32,136 nucleotides of DNA from an uncultured Eubacteriales bacterium. GTDB taxonomy: Bacteria; Bacillota; Clostridia; Christensenellales; CAG-138. The position numbers and the translations under genes are program-made. Every line of letters starts with the position of its first letter. The stretch's first letter is position 1. Shown here piece by piece: positions 23,354-30,641 of this stretch. The DNA lies in NCBI GenBank assembly GCA_902765005.1, contig CACWYB010000027.1, forward strand, positions 1-32,136, given 5' to 3'. Below the pieces are notes generated by a model. The model searched no databases. It was given only the letters and a program-made list of their open reading frames with translations, and was not told where the DNA came from.

Positions 23354-25086
23354 AGAACACCGTAAAGCGACTTTTGGGCTACGTGGGCAAGTATAAGTAC
23401 CCGGCCATCCTTACCATCCTGTGCATGATCGGCGAGGTGGTCTTCGAGGTGCTCATTCCCCGGTACATGGCCCTGCTCATCGACAACGGCATCAGCCTGG
23501 GGGACACGGGGTACGTATACCGTATGGGCGGCGTCATGATCCTGCTCACCCTGGGGGCCATGCTCCTGGGCATGCTGGGGGTCATCTTCGGCGCCCGGTC
23601 CTCCACGGGCTTCGCCATGAACCTGCAGAACGCGGTCTTCGGCGCGGTGGAGGACTTCTCCTTCAAGAACACGGATAAGTTCACCACCCCGTCCCTCATC
23701 ACCCGCATGACCAACGACATCACCAACATCCAGCAGGCCTTTCAGATGACCATCCGCATGGCCATGCGCTCCCCGGCTCAGCTTATATTGGCCACCTTCA
23801 TGGCCATCCGCATCTCCGGCCGGCTTTCCCTGGTGCTGCTGGCGGCCCTGCCGGTGCTGGCCGGTTTTTTGATCCTCATCGGCACCAAGGCCCATCCCCG
23901 GTTCATCGCCATGCTCCACCGGTACGACGACATGAACGCCTCCGCCCAGGAGAATCTGATCGCCATCCGGGTGGTGAAGGCCTTCGTCCGGGGAGACTAT
24001 GAGACAAAGAAGTTCAAGAAGTGCGCCGCGGACGTGCGGGACGCCCAGCTGCGGGCGGAAAAGCTGCTGATCCTCAGCGGCCCCCTCATGACCCTGACCA
24101 TGTACGCCTGCATCCTGGCGGTGGTGGGCATCGGCAGCAGCCATATCGCCACGGGCCAGATGCTCTCCGGCGAGCTCATCAGCTTCATCTCCTACATCAG
24201 CTCCATCCTCATCTCCCTCATGATGCTCAGCATGTACTTCATGATGCTCATCATGTCCTCCGCCTCCGCCAAGCGTCTGGTGGAGGTGCTGGACGAGGTC
24301 CCCGCCATCGACGAGAACCGGTCCTCCACCCTGGAGGTGAAGGACGGCTCCGTGGACTTTGACCATGTGGACTTCTCCTACTCCGGCAGCGACGAGAACC
24401 CCACCCTGACGGACATCGACCTGCACATCCAAAGCGGCGAGGTCATCGGCGTTATCGGCGGCTCCGGCAGCGGCAAAACCAGCCTGGTCCAGCTGATCCC
24501 CCGGCTCTATGAGGTGAACGCCGGGACCGTGAAGGTGGGCGGCGTGAACGTGAAGGACTATTCCACCGACACCCTCCGGGGCGCCATCGGCATGGTGCTG
24601 CAGAAGAACGTGCTCTTCTCCGGCACCATCAAAGAGAACCTGAAGTGGGGCGATCCCAACGCCACCGATGACGAGATCGAAGCCGCCTGCAAGGCCGCCT
24701 GTGCCCACGATTTCATCCAATCCTTCCCCCAGGGTTACGACACGAACCTGGGCCAGGGGGGCGTGAACGTGTCCGGCGGGCAGAAGCAGCGGCTGTGCAT
24801 CGCCCGGGCCCTGCTCAAGAACCCCAAGATCCTCATCCTGGACGACTCCACCAGCGCCGTGGATACCGCCACCGACGCGGCCATCCGGGAGGCCTTCAAA
24901 AACGCCTGCCCCCAGACCACCAAGATCATCATCGCCCAGCGGCTCAACTCCGTTATGGACGCGGACAGGATCGTGGTCCTGGACGAGGGAAAGATCAACG
25001 ACGTGGGCACCCATGAGGAGCTGCTCAAGCGGAATCGGATCTACCAGGAGGTCTATGAATCTCAGACCCAGAAGGAGGCGGCATAA
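23350..25086 (+). CDS. Heterodimeric ABC multidrug exporter, degenerate-site subunit
   Basis: A 578-aa half transporter: six-helix membrane domain (about 1-310) and nucleotide-binding domain. Walker A is GGSGSGKT (370-377) and the signature is NVSGGQKQR, both canonical. Walker B ends in LDDSTSAVD with D499 where the catalytic Glu should be, and the H-loop reads IIIAQRL with Q530 in place of His. This is the mark of the degenerate half of heterodimers such as BmrC/BmrD, LmrCD or TM287/288. The partner gene at 25195 has the complementary features. Substrates are likely drugs, dyes or peptides, but cannot be named. Coupled to marR by ATGA. Confidence 0.93.
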   Translation: MKNTVKRLLGYVGKYKYPAILTILCMIGEVVFEVLIPRYMALLIDNGISLGDTGYVYRMGGVMILLTLGAMLLGMLGVIFGARSSTGFAMNLQNAVFGAVEDFSFKNTDKFTTPSLITRMTNDITNIQQAFQMTIRMAMRSPAQLILATFMAIRISGRLSLVLLAALPVLAGFLILIGTKAHPRFIAMLHRYDDMNASAQENLIAIRVVKAFVRGDYETKKFKKCAADVRDAQLRAEKLLILSGPLMTLTMYACILAVVGIGSSHIATGQMLSGELISFISYISSILISLMMLSMYFMMLIMSSASAKRLVEVLDEVPAIDENRSSTLEVKDGSVDFDHVDFSYSGSDENPTLTDIDLHIQSGEVIGVIGGSGSGKTSLVQLIPRLYEVNAGTVKVGGVNVKDYSTDTLRGAIGMVLQKNVLFSGTIKENLKWGDPNATDDEIEAACKAACAHDFIQSFPQGYDTNLGQGGVNVSGGQKQRLCIARALLKNPKILILDDSTSAVDTATDAAIREAFKNACPQTTKIIIAQRLNSVMDADRIVVLDEGKINDVGTHEELLKRNRIYQEVYESQTQKEAA

Positions 25087-25193
25087 TGAAAAAACAAGTT
25101 TTCCATTATGCGCAGTTTGTGACTTTGCCGCGGACCGGCGCGGCAATTTCGCAGGCGAAACCGTCAAAACGGCCAACAGGGAAGGAGGATTGA
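25086..25193 (+). CDS. Small ORF of 35 codons between exporter genes
   Basis: The ATG overlaps the stop of the upstream exporter gene (TAATG), and AAGGAGG (25072-25078) lies 7 bases before it, an ideal ribosome site. The product would be a 35-aa basic peptide starting MKKQVFHYAQFVTLPRTGAA and rich in Lys, Arg and Pro, with no membrane segment or Cys. The stop is one base before the start of the next exporter gene, and the ribosome site of that gene (AAGGAGG at about 25182-25188) lies within it. It may be a real small protein, or a coupling ORF that hands ribosomes to the second subunit. No family is recognised. Confidence 0.5.
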   Translation: MKKQVFHYAQFVTLPRTGAAISQAKPSKRPTGKED

Positions 25194-25194
25194 A

Positions 25195-27009
25195 ATGGCT
25201 AAAGGATTTGCAAAGCCCCAAAACGTGGGCAAAACCTTCTCCCGCCTGTTCAGCTACCTCAAGCCCCACGCGGGCAAGCTCATTCTGGCGGCCCTGCTCC
25301 TGCTGGTGAGCAGCCTGGGCGGCGTGGTGGGCACGTATCTGTTGAAGCCCATCTTCAACATCGCCGCGGACATGTTCCAAACCGGCAGCCGGGATTTCGG
25401 CCCCATCCTTAGGAACATTTTTCTGCTGGCCGCGGTGTACGTGGCCGGCGTGGGGGCCAACTACGGCCTGAACCGCCTGCTCCTCAAGGTGAACACCAGC
25501 GTGCTCTATGAGATCCGCTGCCAGATGTATGAGAAGCTGGAGAAGCTTCCCCTGCAGTACTTCGACAGCCGGACCCATGGCGAGATCATGTCCCGGTTCA
25601 CCAACGACACCGACACCCTCCGGGAGATGCTCAGCAACGCCCTCCCCAACATGATCAGCAGCTCCGTCACCCTCATCGGCGTGCTGGTGGCCATGCTGCT
25701 CATGAACTGGAAGCTCACCCTCCTGGTCCTGGGCATCCTGTTCCTCATGACCCTCTTCGTAGGCCGGCTCACCCGGCTCAGCGCCAAGTATTTCCGGGCG
25801 CGTCAAGCCGCCATCGCCGCCGCCAGCGGCTATGTGGAGGAGCACTTCGAGGGCCAGCGGGAGGTGAAGGTGTTCTGCCATGAGGGAAAGGTCAAAACCG
25901 AGTTCGGCGCCCTGGCGGAGAACCTCAGGAACGCCGCCGCCAAGGCCAACTCCTACGGCATGATCCTCATGCCCATCATGGGCAACGCCAGCTATATCCT
26001 CTTCGCCGTGTCCGCCATGTCCGGCACCGCCCTCATCATCCGGGGGCTCATGGACATCGGCACCCTGGCCGCCTACCTGCAGTACAGCAAGCAGATCGCC
26101 CGGCCCATCAACATGATCTCCCAACAGGTCACCAGCGTGCTCAACGCCATGGCCGGCGCCGAGCGGATCTTCGACCTCATGGACACCGCCCCCGAGGTGG
26201 ATGAGGGCCGGTACACCCTGGAGAAGGTGGGCAAGGATCAGTGGGCCTGGGTTCGGGGGGAGGAGCGGGTGCCCCTTAGGGGCGACGTGCGCTTCGACCA
26301 CGTGACCTTCTCCTACGACGGGAAGGTGGACGTGCTCAAGGACCTGAGCCTCTACGCCAAGCCCGGCCAGAAGATCGCCTTCGTGGGCTCCACCGGCGCA
26401 GGGAAGACCACCATCACCAACCTGATCAACCGGTTCTACGACGTGCAGACCGGGGCCATCACCTACGACGGCATCAACGTGAAGGACATCAAAAAGGACG
26501 ACCTGCGGCGCTCTCTGGGCATGGTGCTCCAGGACACCCACCTGTTCACCGGCACGGTCATGGAGAACATCCGCTACGGCCGATTGGACGCCACGGACGA
26601 GGAGTGCATCGCCGCCGCCAAGCGGAGCAACGCTCACTTCTTCATCTCCCACCTGCCCGAGGGGTATGACACCGTGCTCACCGCCGATGGCGCCAACCTT
26701 TCCCAGGGCCAGCGGCAGCTCATCGCCATCGCCCGGGCCGCCGTGGCGGACCCGCCGGTGCTCATTCTCGACGAGGCCACCAGCTCCATCGACACCCGCA
26801 CCGAGGCTCACATCGAAAAGGGTATGGACGAGCTCATGAAGGGGCGGACCGTGTTCGTCATCGCCCACCGGCTCTCCACCGTCCGCAACGCCAACGCCAT
26901 CATGGTCCTGGAGCACGGCGTCATCATCGAGCGGGGCGACCATCAGGACCTCCTGGCCCAGCAGGGGCGGTATTACCAGCTGTACATGGGCATGTTTGAG
27001 TTGTCTTAA
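25195..27009 (+). CDS. Heterodimeric ABC multidrug exporter, catalytic-site subunit
   Basis: A 604-aa half transporter. The membrane domain (about 15-330) includes PLQYFDSRTHGEIMSRFTND, the coupling-helix region typical of exporters. The NBD has Walker A GSTGAGKTT (about 398-406), Walker B VLILDEATSSID with the catalytic E527, and a normal H-loop FVIAHRLSTV. The signature is changed to LSQGQ (around S503-Q506). Together with the first subunit this gives one working site (Walker A/B and His from here, LSGGQ from the partner) and one degenerate site. A linker of about 20 residues (KVGKDQWAWVRGEERVPL) precedes the NBD. AAGGAGG precedes the ATG by about 6 bases. Confidence 0.93.
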   Translation: MAKGFAKPQNVGKTFSRLFSYLKPHAGKLILAALLLLVSSLGGVVGTYLLKPIFNIAADMFQTGSRDFGPILRNIFLLAAVYVAGVGANYGLNRLLLKVNTSVLYEIRCQMYEKLEKLPLQYFDSRTHGEIMSRFTNDTDTLREMLSNALPNMISSSVTLIGVLVAMLLMNWKLTLLVLGILFLMTLFVGRLTRLSAKYFRARQAAIAAASGYVEEHFEGQREVKVFCHEGKVKTEFGALAENLRNAAAKANSYGMILMPIMGNASYILFAVSAMSGTALIIRGLMDIGTLAAYLQYSKQIARPINMISQQVTSVLNAMAGAERIFDLMDTAPEVDEGRYTLEKVGKDQWAWVRGEERVPLRGDVRFDHVTFSYDGKVDVLKDLSLYAKPGQKIAFVGSTGAGKTTITNLINRFYDVQTGAITYDGINVKDIKKDDLRRSLGMVLQDTHLFTGTVMENIRYGRLDATDEECIAAAKRSNAHFFISHLPEGYDTVLTADGANLSQGQRQLIAIARAAVADPPVLILDEATSSIDTRTEAHIEKGMDELMKGRTVFVIAHRLSTVRNANAIMVLEHGVIIERGDHQDLLAQQGRYYQLYMGMFELS

Positions 27010-27030
27010 TCGGAATCATTTATATTTCGA

Positions 27031-27165
27031 TCCTTTTTCTTGAAAGAAAAAGGACCAAAAAGAACTTTAGGCATACAAAAAAGCTTAGGAATTCTACTTT
27101 GTTAGTCTTCCTGAGCTTTTCTTTTTGCGCCGCTTTTTCTTTTTCTCCTGAAAAGAAAAAGCGGC
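27031..27165 (-). repeat. Three-hairpin intergenic element, copy C (inverted)
   Basis: Inverted relative to copy B. On the plus strand: 10-bp hairpin (27031-27040 with 27045-27054, loop TGAA); middle hairpin AGCTTAGGAA (27082-27091) with TTCCTGAGCT (27108-27117), inner CTA/TAG, followed by TTTTCTTTTT; and a 15-bp hairpin (27129-27143 with 27151-27165). Reverse-complemented, the central ~75 bases match copy B nearly base for base. It follows the exporter operon and could terminate it. Confidence 0.8.
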
Positions 27166-27202
27166 AGATAAGCAATTTATAAAATTGATTTGCAAAATAT
27201 AG

Positions 27203-27231
27203 TTGACAAATCCGAAAATGCAATATATACT
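27203..27231 (+). promoter_or_regulatory. Promoter of HTH-DUF6773 pair
   Basis: Consensus TTGACA (27203-27208), 17 bases, TATACT (27226-27231). Start codon 24 bases downstream. No clear operator palindrome was seen. Confidence 0.85.
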
Positions 27232-27255
27232 GTACATCGTCAGGAGGGAAACGTC

Positions 27256-27474
27256 ATGAGAAACCTGAAGCTGAAATTCAAGCGCATCGAGCGCGGCATG
27301 TCGCAGACGGAGCTGGCGCAAAAGGCTGGCGTGACCCGGCAGACCATCGGGCTAATCGAGGCGGGGGAGTTCAACCCCTCCATCAAGCTGTGCGTGGCCA
27401 TCTGTCGGGCCCTGGGCGTCACATTGAACGATATCTTTTGGGAGGAGGAAGAAAATGAAACAGTGGAAAAATAA
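27256..27474 (+). CDS. Small Cro/CI-type HTH regulator
   Basis: A 72-aa DNA-binding protein of the YozG/Xre type. The HTH is SQTELAQKAGVTRQTIGLIE (about 16-35), followed by AGEFNPSIKLCVAICRALGV and the LNDIFWEEEE end. Such regulators are usually paired with a small membrane protein and control that gene pair. AGGAGG (27242-27247) lies 8 bases before the ATG at 27256; an in-frame start at 27190 would precede the promoter and was rejected. The 3' end overlaps the next gene by 20 bases. Confidence 0.9.
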   Translation: MRNLKLKFKRIERGMSQTELAQKAGVTRQTIGLIEAGEFNPSIKLCVAICRALGVTLNDIFWEEEENETVEK

Positions 27475-27916
27475 TCTGGACGAGCGGCAGGAGCAGGCTC
27501 TGGAAAAAATCGAAGGCAAAGGGTGCTGGCTGGCCTTCTGGGGACTGCTGATCGCCCTTCTGGTGCAGCTGGTGGTGTTTCGAACGGACTTCAAGCCGAT
27601 GATCGGCGAAGCGGCGGTATTTCTGATCCTTTCGGGCTATCTTGCGGTGGGATGCCTGCGGCAGGGGATCTGGGACAGGCGCCTACAGCCCAATCTCAAA
27701 ACGAACCTGCTCGTCTCCCTGGTGGTGGCCCTGATCGTTGGGGCGGTGAACTTCGTGGTGATTCTCATCCGATTCCCCGGCGTGACTGCCCGCGGGGCGA
27801 TAACGGCCCTCATCTGCATGGGGATAACCTTCCTTTTCTGCTTCGGGGTCCTTTCCCTGTTTGCCCGTGTCTACAAAAAGAGGTGCCAGGCCTTGGAATC
27901 CGAGCCGGAGGAGTGA
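27455..27916 (+). CDS. DUF6773-type membrane protein
   Basis: A 153-aa protein with four hydrophobic segments: WLAFWGLLIALLVQLVVF, AAVFLILSGYLAVGCL, LLVSLVVALIVGAVNFVVIL and GAITALICMGITFLFCFGVL. The opening NLDERQEQALEKIEGKGCWL is the family mark. Function is unknown; it is found next to a small HTH gene in many Firmicutes, which suggests a membrane sensor or a target of that regulator. GGAGG lies upstream within the HTH gene, and the 20-base overlap implies coupled translation. The C-terminus is charged (KKRCQALESEPEE). Confidence 0.85.
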   Translation: MKQWKNNLDERQEQALEKIEGKGCWLAFWGLLIALLVQLVVFRTDFKPMIGEAAVFLILSGYLAVGCLRQGIWDRRLQPNLKTNLLVSLVVALIVGAVNFVVILIRFPGVTARGAITALICMGITFLFCFGVLSLFARVYKKRCQALESEPEE

Positions 27917-27935
27917 GCGGAAGGATTGATAGCTC

Positions 27936-28053
27936 GCACCCTTTCTTGAAAGAAAGGGTGCAGACCCAAAGAACTTTAGGAATATAAAAAAGCTTAGGAA
28001 TACTACAGCATTAGTCTTCCTGAGCTTTTCTTTTTGCGCCGCTTTTTCTTTTC
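27936..28053 (-). repeat. Three-hairpin intergenic element, copy D (inverted, one end truncated)
   Basis: Same orientation as copy C. An 11-bp hairpin (27936-27946 with 27951-27961, loop TGAA) has a stem sequence different from copy C but fully paired. The middle hairpin is AGCTTAGGAA (27991-28000) with TTCCTGAGCT (28017-28026), inner ACTA/TAGT. The last hairpin keeps only its first arm (GCCGCTTTTTCTTTTC) and then breaks off into CCCAGAGG, so that end is lost. Confidence 0.78.
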
Positions 28054-28142
28054 CCCAGAGGAGATTTGTCAAGGGGTTTTTCAAATCGGATTGTATGTAA
28101 GCTAAGCTCCATCAAAATGGGGGAACGTGTGACTCAACGAAG

Positions 28143-28170
28143 CAGGAAGCCCGATCACTCGGGCTTCCTG
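28143..28170. terminator. Hairpin at end of nitrilase gene
   Basis: A 12-bp perfect stem, CAGGAAGCCCGA (28143-28154) with 28159-28170, loop TCAC. The plus side is followed by TCTGTTTT. Its right arm overlaps the last codons of the leftward nitrilase gene. It may serve transcripts in both directions, more likely the rightward ones. Confidence 0.6.
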
Positions 28171-29042
28171 TCTGTTTTGGAGTCTTTGTTTTCAGACCGT
28201 GGGGAATTGATCCATGTCACGGCATACACATCCGTCCGGCGGTTGCGGAGGGAGGGGATTTGGGTGCGGACAGTCTGAATACGATCAAGGTCAATCTGGG
28301 CATAGAGGATGCAGGGCTCGCTGCCCGCCCGGGCCAGGATCTGGCCCCAGGGATCGATAATCATGCTGTTGCCGTAGGCCAGGTATTGTTCCTTCTGTCC
28401 GGTTTGATCGGGTGCCAGGATATAGCAGAAGTTTTCGATGGCCCGGGCGCGCAGCAGGGGCTCCCAATGGGCCTTGCCCGTGGGATAGGTGAAGTTGGCC
28501 GGCGTGAAGACGACCTCTGCGCCCTGAAGCGCCATGGCCCGATACAGCTCCGGAAACCGAATATCGTAGCAGATGGATAGCCCCATGCGCCCCAGGGCCG
28601 TGTCTACGGTGACGATTCCAGTTCCGGGATGGATGCGGTCGGATTCCCGGCAAGCTGTCCCATCGGCCAGCGTGGCGTCGAAGGTGTGGAGCTTGCGATA
28701 CCGGGCGACGATCCGGCCTGCCGGGTCGATGAGGACGGAGGTGTTATAGGCCCGGGCGTCTCCGGGTATCCGTTCAAACAAGCTGCCGCTGTGAATATAC
28801 AGACCGTGCTCCCGGGCCTTGTCCATCAGGATCTGGGTGGTATAACCGGGGATCAGCTCTCTGCCGCCGCCCTCGCCCACGTTTTTTCCGTTCAGGTTCA
28901 TGACCTCAGGGAAACAGACCAGCCGTGCGCCCCGCGCCGCTGCCTCGTCGATATAACGGCAGGCCACCTTCAGGTTGGCCCCCTTATCGTTTTGGCTGTC
29001 CATCTGCACGACGGCCGCCATGTATTGTCGGATGGGCTTCAT
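28155..29042 (-). CDS. Nitrilase-family carbon-nitrogen hydrolase
   Basis: A 295-aa enzyme that hydrolyses an amide or nitrile by a Glu-Lys-Cys triad: E in CFPEVMNL (about 46), K in YRKLHTFD (about 118) and C in SICYDIRFPE (about 157). ELYRAMALQGAEVVFTPANF and the RARAIEN helix match the Nit1/Nit2-like branch (omega-amidase or deaminated-glutathione amidase). The substrate is an inference. The C-terminal ~20 residues (SPRSENKDSKTDRKPE) extend past the family core and run into the hairpin at 28143-28170. It is 50 bases downstream of guaA with no terminator between, so it is probably in the glmS-guaA transcript. AAAGGG lies about 7 bases before the ATG. Confidence 0.88.
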   Translation of the reverse strand: MKPIRQYMAAVVQMDSQNDKGANLKVACRYIDEAAARGARLVCFPEVMNLNGKNVGEGGGRELIPGYTTQILMDKAREHGLYIHSGSLFERIPGDARAYNTSVLIDPAGRIVARYRKLHTFDATLADGTACRESDRIHPGTGIVTVDTALGRMGLSICYDIRFPELYRAMALQGAEVVFTPANFTYPTGKAHWEPLLRARAIENFCYILAPDQTGQKEQYLAYGNSMIIDPWGQILARAGSEPCILYAQIDLDRIQTVRTQIPSLRNRRTDVYAVTWINSPRSENKDSKTDRKPE

Positions 29043-29092
29043 GTTTTTTCCCTTTCCTCTGCAGTATCGTCAGCTATGTCCGGATGGTCGCC

Positions 29093-30631
29093 TTATTCCA
29101 GCTCGATAGTGGCCGGGGGCTTGCTGGTCAGGTCGTAGAGGACCCGGTTGACGCCCGGGACCTGGTTCACGATCCGGCTCATGACGGTTTCCAGCAGCTC
29201 ATAGGGCAGGCGCACGGCAGCGGCAGTCATAAAGTCGCTGGTGGCCACGGCCCGCAAGGCCACGGCGTATTCATAGGTGCGGTGGTCCCCCATGACGCCT
29301 ACGGAGCGCATGTCGGTCAGGGCGGCGAAGAACTGGCCCTGGGCTGTGTCCACGCCGTGGCGAAGGAGTTCCTCTTGAAAGATGGCGTCCGCCTCCTGGA
29401 CCATGTGCGCCTTTTCCTTCGTGACCTCGCCCACGATCCTCACCCCTAGCCCCGGCCCGGGAAAGGGCTGCCGAAAGACCATCTCCCGGGGCAGGCCCAG
29501 CTCCAGGCCCAGGGTACGGACCTCATCCTTGAACAGCATCCGAAGGGGCTCCAATATCCCCTCGAAGGACATGCTTTCAGGCAGGCCGCCCACGTTGTGA
29601 TGGGATTTGATCATGGCGCCGCCGGACCCGCTCTCCACCACGTCGGGATAGATGGTCCCCTGGGCGAAGAAGGCTACGTCGCCCACCCCTTTGGACACCT
29701 CCTCGAAGACCCGGACGAACTGTTCACCGATGATCTTTCGCTTTCGCTCCGGCTCCTCCACGCCTTTGAGGGCGTCGAAAAACCGATCCCGGGCGTCCAC
29801 CGAAACAAAATCCAAATCGAAATCCCCCTCGGGGCCGAACACTCGACGGACCCCCTCCGCTTCGTTTTTGCGCAGCAGACCGTGATCCACGAACACGCAG
29901 GTCAACTGCCTTCCCACGGCCCGGGACAGGAGAGCCGCCGTCACGGAGGAATCCACCCCGCCGGACAGTGCTAGCAGCACCCGCTTTTGACCCACCTTGT
30001 CCCGAAGGGCTTTGATCTCGGTCTGGGCGAAGGAGGCCATCTGCCAGGCGCCCTGACAGCCGCAAATGTCCCGGACGAAGCGGCGCAGCATATCTGAGCC
30101 CTCCGGCGTGTGCTCCACCTCCGGATGGAACTGGACGGCGTACAGCCGTCGGCTGCTGTCCTCCATGGCTGCTATGGGACAATTGGGGGTGTGAGCCGTG
30201 GCGCGAAAGCCGGTTGGCAGGGCCGTGATCCGGTCCGTGTGGCTCATCCAGCAGGTGGTGCTTGGAGGGACGTCCGAAAACAGGGGGCTGTCCGCCGCAA
30301 GGGACAAGTCGGTGCGGCCATATTCCGAGGTGTCGGCGGGTTGGACCCGGCCGCCCAAGCGATAAGCCATGAGCTGGGCGCCATAGCAGATGCCCAGCAC
30401 GGGCACGCCCAAATCGAAGAGCTCAGCGGAACAGGTGGGGGCGTCCGGGGCATAGACGCTGCTGGGGCCGCCGGTGAGGATGATGCCCTTGGGCTGCCTG
30501 GCGCGAATGAACTCCAGGGGCGTGGTGTGGGGCAATATCTCGCAATACACACGGCAGGCCCGGATGCGGCGGGCGATAAGCTGCTTATATTGGCCGCCGA
30601 AGTCCAGGATGAGAACGGTTTCCGGTTCCAT
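29093..30631 (-). CDS. guaA: GMP synthase (glutamine-hydrolysing)
   Basis: A 512-aa enzyme that aminates XMP to GMP using glutamine and ATP. The class I amidotransferase domain (about 1-195) has GGPSSVY, the catalytic Cys in LGICYGAQ and the His-Glu pair in FHPEVEHT. The ATP-pyrophosphatase domain has the P-loop SGGVDSSV (about 225-232), and the C-terminal dimerisation domain has PFPGPGLGVRIVGEVT and the ending LYDLTSKPPATIELE. All parts are complete and of normal length. TAGGAGG lies 6 bases before the ATG; its TAG is the stop codon of glmS. Together with xpt it completes a xanthine-to-GMP route. Confidence 0.97.
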   Translation of the reverse strand: MEPETVLILDFGGQYKQLIARRIRACRVYCEILPHTTPLEFIRARQPKGIILTGGPSSVYAPDAPTCSAELFDLGVPVLGICYGAQLMAYRLGGRVQPADTSEYGRTDLSLAADSPLFSDVPPSTTCWMSHTDRITALPTGFRATAHTPNCPIAAMEDSSRRLYAVQFHPEVEHTPEGSDMLRRFVRDICGCQGAWQMASFAQTEIKALRDKVGQKRVLLALSGGVDSSVTAALLSRAVGRQLTCVFVDHGLLRKNEAEGVRRVFGPEGDFDLDFVSVDARDRFFDALKGVEEPERKRKIIGEQFVRVFEEVSKGVGDVAFFAQGTIYPDVVESGSGGAMIKSHHNVGGLPESMSFEGILEPLRMLFKDEVRTLGLELGLPREMVFRQPFPGPGLGVRIVGEVTKEKAHMVQEADAIFQEELLRHGVDTAQGQFFAALTDMRSVGVMGDHRTYEYAVALRAVATSDFMTAAAVRLPYELLETVMSRIVNQVPGVNRVLYDLTSKPPATIELE

Positions 30632-30641
30632 AGCCGTCCTC

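Noticed and set aside
23167-26943. 1258-codon minus-strand ORF across marR and both exporter genes
   Set aside because: It is a long shadow frame caused by high GC at third positions. It spans three well-supported plus-strand genes and has His/Gly/Asp-rich, motif-free sequence.
28060-28142. Possible small RNA or ORF after element D
   Set aside because: A short TTTTTC-containing gap is present, but no promoter, ORF or conserved structure could be supported apart from the hairpin at 28143-28170.
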